NCBI GenBank assembly: GCA_031264185.1
Contig: JAISEL010000120.1
Coordinates: forward strand, 1-43,489
DNA: 43,489 bases
Direction of reading: 5' to 3'
Origin: Deltaproteobacteria bacterium
GTDB lineage: Bacteria; Desulfobacterota; Desulfarculia; Adiutricales; Adiutricaceae
Shown: positions 8,507 to 18,100 of the stretch, one piece after another
Layout of the letters: each line of letters starts with the position of its first letter
Position numbering within the stretch: position 1 is the first letter of the stretch
The notes under the pieces: model-generated
Database searches by the model: none
What the model was told of the DNA's origin: nothing
What the model saw: the letters and a program-made list of their open reading frames with translations, nothing else
Position numbers and translations under genes: made by a program

Positions 8507-9828
8507 TGAATATAACTGTTGTTGGTTCTGGTTATGTGGGGCTCGTTTGTGGGGCAGGTTTTTCTGAAATGGGCAACCATGTCATATGCATTGATTCTGA
8601 TAAAAATAAAATTGACCTGCTAAATAATGGTTCAATTCCGATATTTGAGCCCGGACTACAGGAAGTTATCAAGCATAATTTATCTTTGGGTTCTCTGAAA
8701 TTCACTACAGACCTCAAAGCCGGGTTGGACAGAAGCAACCTTTGTTTTATTGCTGTTGGAACACCTCAAGGAGAAGACGGCCGGGCGGATCTTTCCAATG
8801 TTCTAGATGTGGCTAAAAGTATTGGACGATTAGTGGAAAAAGATTTATATGTCATCAACAAGTCTACTGTTCCGATTGGGACTGCGGCTTTAGTGAAACA
8901 AACAATATATAATGAACTAAGATTACGAAATAAAGACCTTAAAATTGAGGTCATATCAAACCCGGAATTTCTCAGAGAAGGGGCCGCTTTAACGGATTTC
9001 CTCAGACCAGACAGGGTGGTAATCGGATCTGACAGCGATGAAGCGATTGCTGTCATGAAACAATTATATGCTCGTTTTACAATTAGAAACAATAATTTAA
9101 TTATAATGGATATTAAATCGGCAGAAATGACAAAATATGCTGCCAATGCTTTACTGGCCACCAAAATTTCGTTCATGAATGAAATCGCCAACATATGTGA
9201 ACGGGTCAAGGCAGATGTCAATCTTGTTCGCCTTGGTGTCGGAAGTGATTCTCGGATTGGTTATTCGTATATTTATCCTGGCTGCGGCTATGGCGGAAGC
9301 TGCTTTCCCAAAGATGTGCAGGCTCTGGTCCATACAGCCAAAGAACATGGCTACAATCCCATTTTGATTGAATCGGTAGAAATTGTTAACCAAAACCAGA
9401 AATTAGTACTGGTTGACAAGGTTACCAAACGTTTCGAAAATCAGATAAGCAATCTAACTCTCGGCATCTGGGGTCTTTCGTTCAAACCGGAAACAGATGA
9501 TATGCGAGAAGCTCCTTCAGTATTAATCATCAATGAATTAACAAAATTAGGTGCTACATTTAAAGTCTACGACCCTAAATCATCACCAATAGCTAAAAAA
9601 TACTACCTAAAAGATAATTTATCTATCGAATACCACACAAGCAAATACGATGCGCTTAAAGACGTTGATGCTTTGCTTTTGATAACCGAGTGGAAAGAGT
9701 TTTCATCTCCTGATTTTGAGGAAATGAAAAAACTAATGAAGCAGCCAATCATTTTCGACGGAAGAAACCAGTATAATAAAAACTTAATGCACGGTTTTGG
9801 ATTTGAATACTTTCAAATAGGAGTTTAA
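8506..9828 (+). CDS. ugd: UDP-glucose 6-dehydrogenase
   Basis: A 440-residue UDP-sugar dehydrogenase that oxidises UDP-glucose to UDP-glucuronate with two NAD. VVGSGYVGLVCG (residues 5-16) is the NAD fold. NPEFLREGAALTDFLRPDR (152-170), the conserved Lys220/Asn224 in ATKISFMNE and the catalytic Cys266 in YGGSCFPKD are all present. The C-terminal UDP-binding domain (about residues 315-440) is complete, with the FDGRN motif near the end. It overlaps uxs by one base and is followed 10 bases later by a glycosyltransferase, so it supplies the substrate of its upstream neighbour. Length is normal and no lesion is visible. Confidence 0.95.
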   Translation: MNITVVGSGYVGLVCGAGFSEMGNHVICIDSDKNKIDLLNNGSIPIFEPGLQEVIKHNLSLGSLKFTTDLKAGLDRSNLCFIAVGTPQGEDGRADLSNVLDVAKSIGRLVEKDLYVINKSTVPIGTAALVKQTIYNELRLRNKDLKIEVISNPEFLREGAALTDFLRPDRVVIGSDSDEAIAVMKQLYARFTIRNNNLIIMDIKSAEMTKYAANALLATKISFMNEIANICERVKADVNLVRLGVGSDSRIGYSYIYPGCGYGGSCFPKDVQALVHTAKEHGYNPILIESVEIVNQNQKLVLVDKVTKRFENQISNLTLGIWGLSFKPETDDMREAPSVLIINELTKLGATFKVYDPKSSPIAKKYYLKDNLSIEYHTSKYDALKDVDALLLITEWKEFSSPDFEEMKKLMKQPIIFDGRNQYNKNLMHGFGFEYFQIGV

Positions 9829-9838
9829 GATATCTATA

Positions 9839-10915
9839 ATGAAAAAATTATCTTTAATAATACCTTGCTACAATGAAGAAAATACATTAGAACTGTGCAT
9901 AAATAGAGTTTTAGATATAAAAGATTCAAATTTGGACCTTGAATTAATTATTGTTGACGATTATTCTAAAGACAATAGCCTTAATATTGCTTACAAGCTG
10001 GAAAAGGAACATCCGGAAGTAAAAGTCCTAAAACACGATGTAAACATGGGCAAAGGCGCATCCCTGCGGACAGGGTTCCTCTATGCTACCGGAGACTATG
10101 TTGGAATTCAGGATGCTGATAATGAATATAATCCTCAGGATTATAAGAAGTTACTTTCTCCGCTTAAAAACGGACAAGCCGATGTTGTCTACGGTTCACG
10201 ATATTTGCAACCAGAAACTCGCCGTATACTCTACTTTTGGCATACCTGCATGAACAAGTTTCTTACTTTTTTTTCAAACATGTTCACTGACCTCGGCATC
10301 ACTGATATGGAAACATGTTATAAATTATTTAAAAAAGATGTAATAAAGAAAATTGCTCCGCAATTAAAAGAAAATAGATTTGGTTTTGAACCAGAGATTA
10401 CTGCTTTAGTCTCTGAAAGCAAATGTAAAGTCTACGAATGCGCTATATCTTATAACCCACGTACATATGACGAGGGAAAAAAAATCGGTTGGATGGATGG
10501 TCTCAGGGCTATCTACTGTATTTTACACTATAGCGCTCATCGTGCTCCGCTACCAATGCATATTATAATGTATTTTATTATAAACACATTAAGTGCCCTC
10601 ACAAATGTTGTAGCTTTTTCTATATTTGTCAACTATTTTAATCTTTTATATGCTATTTTAATTTCTTTTGTTTTAGCAGCAATTTGCAATTATTTATTAT
10701 GCATAATTCTATTATTTAAACATTTATCCAGATGGAAAAAATATCCTGAAATATTTGTATATTCTTTATGTGTTATTGCTGTATTCTTTATTGATTATTA
10801 TATCACTTACTTTTTTATAAAATTTAACTGTCCTCCTTTAGTTGCTAAAAGTATTTCTATTATTCTTTGTTTCTTTCTTAATTATTCTTTTAGGAAACTA
10901 ATTGTTTTTAAATAA
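9839..10915 (+). CDS. GT2 glycosyltransferase fused to a GtrA-like membrane domain
   Basis: A 358-residue protein. Residues 1-235 are a GT-A fold of family GT2, closest to polyprenyl-phosphate sugar synthases (DPM1/GtrB type): LSLIIPCYNEE, IIVDDYSKD (37-45) and the nucleotide-metal site DAD (92-94). Residues 240-358 hold four predicted transmembrane helices in the GtrA arrangement, ending FFLNYSFRKLIVFK. Proteins of this layout load a sugar on undecaprenyl or dolichyl phosphate and are thought to help it cross the membrane. Being 10 bases downstream of ugd suggests the donor is a nucleotide sugar from this operon (UDP-xylose, UDP-glucuronate or UDP-glucose). The C-terminal half is notably AT-rich. 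Confidence 0.9.
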   Translation: MKKLSLIIPCYNEENTLELCINRVLDIKDSNLDLELIIVDDYSKDNSLNIAYKLEKEHPEVKVLKHDVNMGKGASLRTGFLYATGDYVGIQDADNEYNPQDYKKLLSPLKNGQADVVYGSRYLQPETRRILYFWHTCMNKFLTFFSNMFTDLGITDMETCYKLFKKDVIKKIAPQLKENRFGFEPEITALVSESKCKVYECAISYNPRTYDEGKKIGWMDGLRAIYCILHYSAHRAPLPMHIIMYFIINTLSALTNVVAFSIFVNYFNLLYAILISFVLAAICNYLLCIILLFKHLSRWKKYPEIFVYSLCVIAVFFIDYYITYFFIKFNCPPLVAKSISIILCFFLNYSFRKLIVFK

Positions 10916-11090
10916 AACTGTTCGCAAAATATCAATACTTAAAATTTTAATATTCAAGATGTCTTATTATCCACCACAATCAATATACGGACAGGTTCGG
11001 GGATTTCTGAGAAATTCATCCCAACAGAGGTGACTGTTTTAGAGGTAATTCGTATTTGGTGACCTACAGACGGGTAAAACAACTTCTCAT

Positions 11091-13064
11091 TTATATTACT
11101 AAAATAGCTCTAAAAGCATTGTAAATATTTTTTATATTAGCGAAATCAAAAGGAATAATACCTTGTATAATACTTTTTGTAAAAATTAAATTAACACAAA
11201 TCATTATAATAACAACTGCACTAAAAATTTTAAGGCTATTTCTTGCAAAAAAATGTTTGCTGTTTGAAAAAGACGACAAATAATTGAAAAAGACAGTCAA
11301 ACCTACTGCCAGCAAGCAGAGTACATCTACATATTCTCTTTGACCATAACTACCACCGTACCACCAACAATACCAGCTAGAACACATGTAAAATTTTAAA
11401 GCTAAAAAAATAGCCAGAGATAAACGCCAGTTCCGTGAAAGAGGATCTTTAATAAAAATCGCTAGGTATCCGAATAACCATAATGGTGTCCAAAAGAAGA
11501 GACCTTTATGAATACTGAAGGCAAAATTTAGAATTTCAGGGTTTAAAAAATTGAATCCTGTATCAATTTTTCCATACATATTAACAATAAAGTGCCCAGT
11601 ATGAGTGTACCACCAATAAATTTGTGGAATAAAGAAAATTAAAGAAATAATTAATGAAAGAAAATAGTATGGCAAATAACTTCTTATTCTTTTTTTAGCT
11701 TCATTTATAGAATTAATATTATAAAACAGAAAAACAATAACAAACAAACAATTATGCAGCCTTAAACAAGTAATAATACCAATTAAAATACCAATAATAA
11801 CTGAATAAACAACAATATTTTTTCCTTTTTCTTCATAAAATCCTGGAATAAGATATAAAAAAATTGAAATCAATGAAAAAGAATAAATATGTGAATAATT
11901 AAGACCCCAAGAACCTGAAGCATAAAACAACAGATTCGTTCCATAAACAAGACTTAGTATAATAAATATAGTAAATTTTTTGTTTGTTAACTTATTAATA
12001 AACTTATATATAAAGCATATACCTAGAAGAAAATAAAAAGCAGAAGAGATAGCACTAAAAAGTTGAAAAATTTCGTTTAAACCTTCTCGTAAGTGAAGGC
12101 CGGCTAAATTACTTATAGTACGGGCTGTTAGAAAGAATGGAGCCTCTAGTATTGCCACGCCGATCGGATAAATATTGCCTACCCGGCCGTTATCTAGAAT
12201 AAATAAACTGCCACCTCCCTCTGGTTTATAGCCATCAATAAATAATTCCTGAAGATAAGCATAATAACCGGAACCGTCATTCGTTACAAATATTCTTTGA
12301 GCCGAACTTGACCTGGGGGTATAGGGAACAATTCCAATTGGAGTAAAATCAACTATAAAAAAACACGTCAAACCAAAAACAATTAATAGAAATTGTAATT
12401 TATGTCTTTTACATAAAATTAATAAAATTATAGCTATTATAAATATAAATTTGAGAATAAAATTTATGCTATTAGATAAAAAATTTGAAAATATAGGCTT
12501 TATTTCAGGATAATAGGGAGCAGAAAAGGATAGCCAGCCTTGAGAATTTGAACTATCCCCTTTAGTAATTATCCTAAACTTAAAAGAACTTTCTGGTTTT
12601 AAATTAATATTAGCTGTATTATAATAAGATCTATTAACACCTGGAATAGCTACTTGATATAATTTATTATTAGAATCTTGAATAAATAACTGTAATTCTT
12701 GAGCATTATTTTCAAAATAACTATGCCCCAGCCAGCCTCCTACATCAACAGCAAAATCTCTATCGGCCAAATACCATGGCGACACAAAAGTCCCTTTAAA
12801 ACTGCCATTTATAAATTTAGAGGAATAGTATGTACGCTGATCATCAACTGTAATGTTGCTTTCTTGAATATTTGACTCTGTAGAATCAATTGCGGGGACT
12901 TGTTTGGGCGGAACAACAGACTGAAGGAATAAAATATAAAGACATAGCAACAATAAAAGTAAAAAAATTGTAATATATAGTATTTTATTACCAATATAGT
13001 CTAGAAAAATAGAATATATATTTTTAATTCTATTGCCAAAATTTAGTGATTCAATTTTATTCAT
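11091..13064 (-). CDS. Polytopic membrane protein, GT-C glycosyltransferase-like
   Basis: A 657-residue membrane protein. One helix (about residues 30-52) precedes a periplasmic beta-rich segment (about 70-185, aromatic and Asn-rich, possibly sugar-binding), followed by about ten further helices. The loop NDGSGYYAYLQELFIDG, the aspartate after the first helix of the main block, and GNIYPIGVAILEAPFFL closely resemble bacterial GT-C enzymes that use lipid-phosphate sugars (ArnT/PMT-like superfamily). It would use the lipid-linked sugar made by the GT2-GtrA protein, to which it is convergent with 175 bases between. It is AT-rich. I did not identify a named family, so donor and acceptor are unknown. 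Confidence 0.65.
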   Translation of the reverse strand: MNKIESLNFGNRIKNIYSIFLDYIGNKILYITIFLLLLLLCLYILFLQSVVPPKQVPAIDSTESNIQESNITVDDQRTYYSSKFINGSFKGTFVSPWYLADRDFAVDVGGWLGHSYFENNAQELQLFIQDSNNKLYQVAIPGVNRSYYNTANINLKPESSFKFRIITKGDSSNSQGWLSFSAPYYPEIKPIFSNFLSNSINFILKFIFIIAIILLILCKRHKLQFLLIVFGLTCFFIVDFTPIGIVPYTPRSSSAQRIFVTNDGSGYYAYLQELFIDGYKPEGGGSLFILDNGRVGNIYPIGVAILEAPFFLTARTISNLAGLHLREGLNEIFQLFSAISSAFYFLLGICFIYKFINKLTNKKFTIFIILSLVYGTNLLFYASGSWGLNYSHIYSFSLISIFLYLIPGFYEEKGKNIVVYSVIIGILIGIITCLRLHNCLFVIVFLFYNINSINEAKKRIRSYLPYYFLSLIISLIFFIPQIYWWYTHTGHFIVNMYGKIDTGFNFLNPEILNFAFSIHKGLFFWTPLWLFGYLAIFIKDPLSRNWRLSLAIFLALKFYMCSSWYCWWYGGSYGQREYVDVLCLLAVGLTVFFNYLSSFSNSKHFFARNSLKIFSAVVIIMICVNLIFTKSIIQGIIPFDFANIKNIYNAFRAILVI

Positions 13065-13194
13065 AAAAATGACTTTATTTATAATTATTATACATTATAT
13101 TATCAGTTAATTAACAAATAATTGCTATAAATTACAATAAAATTATGTTAGAATACAAAAAAATACTTTTTGTTAGACCAAAAACTCAGCACTT

Positions 13195-13223
13195 TATTTA
13201 CAGGACTTTTGCGATAATGTCAA
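13195..13223 (-). promoter_or_regulatory. Possible sigma-70 promoter for the GT-C-like gene
   Basis: On the minus strand TTGACA (13223-13218), a 17-base spacer and TAAATA (13200-13195). The -35 is perfect; the -10 matches at three of six positions. It lies about 130 bases upstream of the start at 13064. Confidence 0.35.
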
Positions 13224-13487
13224 GATAAATTAGCAGTATCCAATTTAAACAAGACTGGCAGTAAAAAAATTTATAATTTTCTCTTCTTTGAGAAGCCTTT
13301 CTTTTTAATCCTTTGTTTAAATTGTGAGCCAAAGCCCCTTATTTGACGCCTGATGTTAAAACCAATAATGAAAGACCTAAACTCTCTGTAGAGGAGGCGG
13401 AAGTTCCCTAAACCAAAATTTTTGATTGCCCAACAAACAAACCGGCAAAATTTCCTAATTTTATAATGGTGTTTTTACCGGGCAAAA

Positions 13488-13831
13488 TTGTCCTAAAACA
13501 GACAGATAATTTTGCCTTAGAATTGACGAAAAACTTGTCCAAGTATACATGAGTTTGCCACAGCTCCCATTAAAATTTCCCCATCTTCCTTTTAAAGAGA
13601 ACTGGTACGGACTTTTATATAGTGTCTGACAATTACCATGTCCGGTCACAAACTCCACCATCAATCAGAGTACTCATTTTTTTCCCTACAAGCATCTTTA
13701 ATAACTTCGCACCGTTATCGGTATGAAAGGCTGTTGGACATGCTTTTCAGTCTAATTTTAATCGTAAAGCCTGATTGGACAAGTTTTCCGCCAATTCTTG
13801 GACAAATTCACCCGTCTATTTTAGGAAAAAA
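13488..13831. repeat. Imperfect 53-bp inverted repeat, arms 240 bp apart
   Basis: The reverse complement of 13488-13540 matches 13779-13831 without gaps at about 42 of 53 positions, starting GGACAAGTTTT and ending with TTTTAGGA. Arms of this length around a short gene-free centre could be terminal repeats of a degraded MITE-like element or two opposed copies of an interspersed repeat. Confidence 0.6.
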
Positions 13832-14415
13832 CACGCCGCCCATAACAATAATGGAAAAGATAAACATGATGTCCTTGCAAAAAGCCCATTTTTTAGAAAA
13901 TTAGATTTATAGCTAACTGATATCATTCACTTTTTTAGTTCAACTTCTAAAGACAGAGGGGGTGCGAACGCATCAAACCTAAAAACCACAACTTATTTCA
14001 CGTTTTAGGACCAAGGGGCTCCAGCAGAATCGTTTATGTTGAGGCGGATATTTTTATGCAAAATAAACTAAAATAATTTTCTATAGTATAGGCAATTAGT
14101 TTTTTAATTTATAATTATGTAGCTTATAATAAGTTATATCACTTATTTAACTATTTATACTAAAATATAATATTACATTAAAAATACTTTTAGGCGATAG
14201 TCTGGATTAAGTTTCCAGAGTCCCTTAACCCATTTTTTTATTTTTTTGACTCTGTTGATTTTAAATGTTACTATAACACATGGTGGCTGACAGCATCAAG
14301 GCAATATAAAAACACTCTACAAAGAGATTATTGCCATAATTTTACTGCTTTTTTATTTTATTATTATAATTAATACTAATCAATCTTTAATTTAATTGTC
14401 TCCATATAATATTTT

Positions 14416-15099
14416 ATGACTGAATTAAAAGAAAAACATTATTTAAATGCTATTGTAGGCAATAAATTTGCTTCTAAATTTATTTATAGCGCAAGATTAA
14501 AAATTTTCAAACATCTTGAATTATTAATTGACTTTAATAGTTTAGATAATATTCTTGACGTTGGTGTTTGCTCTGTTAAAGATGAACTATCAACTAATTT
14601 TTTTGAGTTATTATTTCCAAACAAATCTAAAATTGTTGCTTTTTCAGATCAAGATGCCTCTTGGATGGAAAACGAATTTCCTGGTTTAAAGTTTGTTCAA
14701 GGTGATGGATGTAACCTGCCTTTTGAATCTGACTCTTTTGATTTAGTTTTTTCTTCAGCTGTTATTGAGCATGTTGGGAATTTTGAAAGACAGCTGGCTT
14801 TTTTGCGGGAATGTTACCGCGTATCAAAAAAATATGTTTTTCTTACGACTCCAAACAGATTCCATCCACTCGAATTCCATACTTCTCTGCCATTTATTCA
14901 TTGGCTGCCAAAGTCTGTCCACAGGAAAATACTTTCATTTTTAGGCTTTAAAGACTTATCTTTAGAAGAAAATATGAATTTATTAGATGCTAAATATTTA
15001 TCATTAATGTGTAAATCTATCCCTATAAATAGCTACACTATTTATAGAAATAAATTTTTTCTTTTTACTTCAAATTTGCTTCTTTTTTGTAAAAAATAA
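14416..15099 (+). CDS. Class I SAM-dependent methyltransferase
   Basis: A 227-residue methyltransferase of the Methyltransf_11 type. ILDVGVC is motif I (about residues 44-50), FSDQD lies at the end of beta-2, FVQGDGCNLPF is the acidic loop, and DLVFSSAVIEHV (about 111-122) is motif IV. It is followed by a typical helix and VFLTTPNRFHPLEFH. The C-terminal 60 residues likely shape the acceptor site. It stands alone between gene-free AT-rich regions and is very AT-rich, like the polysaccharide genes before it. Methylation of a sugar or lipid-linked glycan is a reasonable guess from location, but the acceptor is not visible. Confidence 0.85.
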   Translation: MTELKEKHYLNAIVGNKFASKFIYSARLKIFKHLELLIDFNSLDNILDVGVCSVKDELSTNFFELLFPNKSKIVAFSDQDASWMENEFPGLKFVQGDGCNLPFESDSFDLVFSSAVIEHVGNFERQLAFLRECYRVSKKYVFLTTPNRFHPLEFHTSLPFIHWLPKSVHRKILSFLGFKDLSLEENMNLLDAKYLSLMCKSIPINSYTIYRNKFFLFTSNLLLFCKK

Positions 15100-15197
15100 T
15101 TGATCAATTAGTCTAAAAATATAATATTATTATAATTCACCATAATAACAGTTACCGCACTATAATAACATAAAATAATTGCATAAATTAATTGTAA

Positions 15198-18100
15198 TTA
15201 TACCGGCAATACTATACCTGTGTAATTATTACCGTTGAACAAAATTTCAGGTTCCACCCTTTCCCCTTCGGCCTGGGAATGAGCCACTGACATCAAAAGC
15301 TTTATCCGGTTAATCTGGTTAACTTCAGAGGCTCCTGGATCGTAATCCACCGCCGCCAGATTAGAGCCTGGGTAGCGGCGTTTAAGCTCCTTGACCACCC
15401 CTTTGCCGGTTATGTGGTTAGGCAGACAGCCGAAAGGCTGGAGGCATAATATGTTTCTGATGCCTTTCTCCAGCATCAGAGCCATATCGGCCGCCAGATA
15501 CCAGCCTTCGCCGTTCTGATTGCCCAAAGAGAGCAGGTTCTCCCCCGAATTTTTAAGTTCCTCAAAAAAGTTCAGGTGCCCGAACTGGGGGTATTTCGCC
15601 AGAGCCCTGTGCATGGCCTTCCTGTAGTTTTCCACAATCCTGATTAAGCCTAAGGACTTCCATTTCTTAAGCCTGCCTCCGCCCATAGCCTCGGCTCGGA
15701 AGACATCATCATAAAGGCAGTAAAGGAAAAAATCGGTCAGTTCCGGCAAAACCGCCTGGCCGCCTTCCTGTTCAATTATGGCCACAGCCTGATTATTGGC
15801 CTCAGGGTGGAAATTTATTAAGATCTCCCCCACAACTCCGACCCGGGGCAGCTGGCCGGGGGCCTTTTCCATTGCGGCGAAATCGTCGGCCATCTCCATT
15901 ATGCACTTCTCGTAAAGGCCTTTATCCCCGTGCCTGACAGCCGGTTCGGCTTTCAGGACCCATTTTTCCAGGAGCTCTTCCGAGGTTCCGGCAGTTTTTT
16001 CGTAAGGCCGGGAACATAAGATAAGACGCTGGAGCATATCCCCCAGAAGCAGACCGATCATGGCCCGCTTATAGCCGGACATGCCCAGTTTAAGGCCGCC
16101 GGCCTCCCCGCCGGCCAAAGCCAGAGGCCAAACCGGAACCTGAGCCAAACCGGCTCCTTCCAAAGCTCTCCTCAAAAAAGCCACATAATTGGAAGCCCGG
16201 CAGCCTCCGCCGGTCTGACTCATCAGGATGGCAGTCCGTTCAAAATCATATGACTGAGTCTTCAGTTCGTGAATTATCTGCCCGATGGTGACCAAAGCCG
16301 GAAAACAGGCGTCATTATTAACATAACGGAGACCTTCATCAATCGCTTCCCGGTTGAAAGAGGAAATGATTTTCAGATTGTATCCCCCGGGCTCCACGGC
16401 CGGGGCCAAAAACCGCCAATGGACAGGCGACATCTGAGGACAAAGGATCGTATATTCTTTCTGCCGGCCTGATTCAGCTGCGGCGGGCTTATATTTGTAG
16501 ATAACCGGAGAGAAGTTCCGGGTTTCCTGGCGTTTTCTTTCCCTGATGGCGGCCAAAAGAGATCTGACCCTGATCCTGGCCGCCCCTAAATTGGCGCCCT
16601 CGTCTATCTTAAGGAGGGTGTAGACTTTACCGGCCGACTGGACAATCTCCGAGACCTGATCGGTCGTCACCGCATCAAGACCGCAGCCGAAAGAATTAAG
16701 CTGAACCAGTTCCAGTCCTTCGTTGGCCGCGCAGACCAAGGCCGCTCTGTATAAGCGGGCATGAGGAATCCACTGGTCCCGGACCCTTAAAGACACTTTG
16801 GAGGGGGCCAGGTGGTCTATGGCGTCGGCGGTTAAAACTCCCAGGCCGTTGGCGGTGATCAGCTCCGGAATCCCGTGATGGACTTCCGGATCTATATGAT
16901 AGGGATGTCCGGCCAGGATAATGGCCCGTCTCTTATTTCTGTTCAGATACGCCAGAGCCCGGCTGCCGGCCGAACGGATATCGGCTCTGAACCGGCCCTG
17001 TTCTTTTAAAGCCGCCTTAAGAGCCGTTCTGACTTCCGACTTGTCCAGCCTTAAAAAAGCCAGCTCTTTGATCAGCCGGTTAACCAGACGTCCGGGCGGG
17101 GAGGCCAGATCCAGAAAAGGACTGATCAGAGGAATGCCGGAGTCCTTAATGGCGTCCAGATTAAGACGGATAAGTTCCGGGTAGCTGCCGACCAGAGGAC
17201 AGTTATAACGGTCTTCGGTGTGATAAACCGCCGGCAGTTCAAGAGGAGTACAGGGAAAAAATATAAAATCCAGACTGGCGCTAAGAAGAGCCAGAATGTG
17301 GCCGTGGACCAGCTTAGCCGGGTAACAGACAGTCTGGGACGGTATGGTGTCCAGCGCCGAATTGAACAGCTCCTTGCTGGAAGGAGGCGACAGCACGACT
17401 CTGAAGCCAAGGGTATGGAAAAATGTGAACCAGAAAGGATATGTTTCATACATGCCCAGGGCCCGGGGCAGACCGACCCGGCCCCGGCTTTCACTGGCCG
17501 GTCTGGGATTGTAAACCTGAAAAAGCCGGTACAGATTCCAGGAGAAAAGATTCGGCGGCGGCTCAAAAGGAGATTTCTGGCTGCTTAAGTCCCCTGGCAG
17601 TTTTTCCAGATGCCGGGAAATTTCACCCAGCCTGGCTTTCTGGGCTAAGGCATCAATTTTGTCGACAGCCGGCCTTTTGACCGCCGCCCCTCTTTCGCAG
17701 CGGTTTCCGGATATGAAATTCCGGCCGTCCGAAAAACGGCTGACGGTCAGTAAGCAGCGGTTTTCGCACTTCTGACAGCGGCGGTTGCTGGAGGTCACGG
17801 AAAAAACCGCCAGATCCTGGCCGCTTATAACGGAAGACTGCCCCGGACGCTCCTGCCAGTCTTCTCTGGCCAGCAAAGCCGCCCCCAGGGCTCCCATCAG
17901 GCCGGCTACATCAGGCCGGACCACTTCCCGGCCGATGGACAGCTCAAAAGATCTCAGGACCGCGTCATTAAAGAACGTTCCTCCCTGGACCACCACCTTT
18001 TCGCCCAGTTCTTCGGGCCGGTTAATCCTGATGACCTTAAAAAGAGCGTTCCGGACCACTGAATAGGAAAGTCCGGCCGAGATATCCCCGACCAGAGCCC

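Larger units (their letters stand above)
13065..14415. other. Gene-free AT-rich stretch with an imperfect inverted repeat
   Basis: No reading frame is convincing as a gene. The region includes the probable promoter of the minus-strand membrane protein (13195-13223), an imperfect 53-bp inverted repeat (13488-13540 and 13779-13831), and AT-rich DNA before the methyltransferase gene. It may be the remains of a mobile element; I could not identify a transposase. Confidence 0.5.

Noticed and set aside
13638-13904. Plus-strand open frame of 88 codons in the gene-free stretch
   Set aside because: It covers one arm of the inverted repeat, has no ribosome site and no recognisable protein character.
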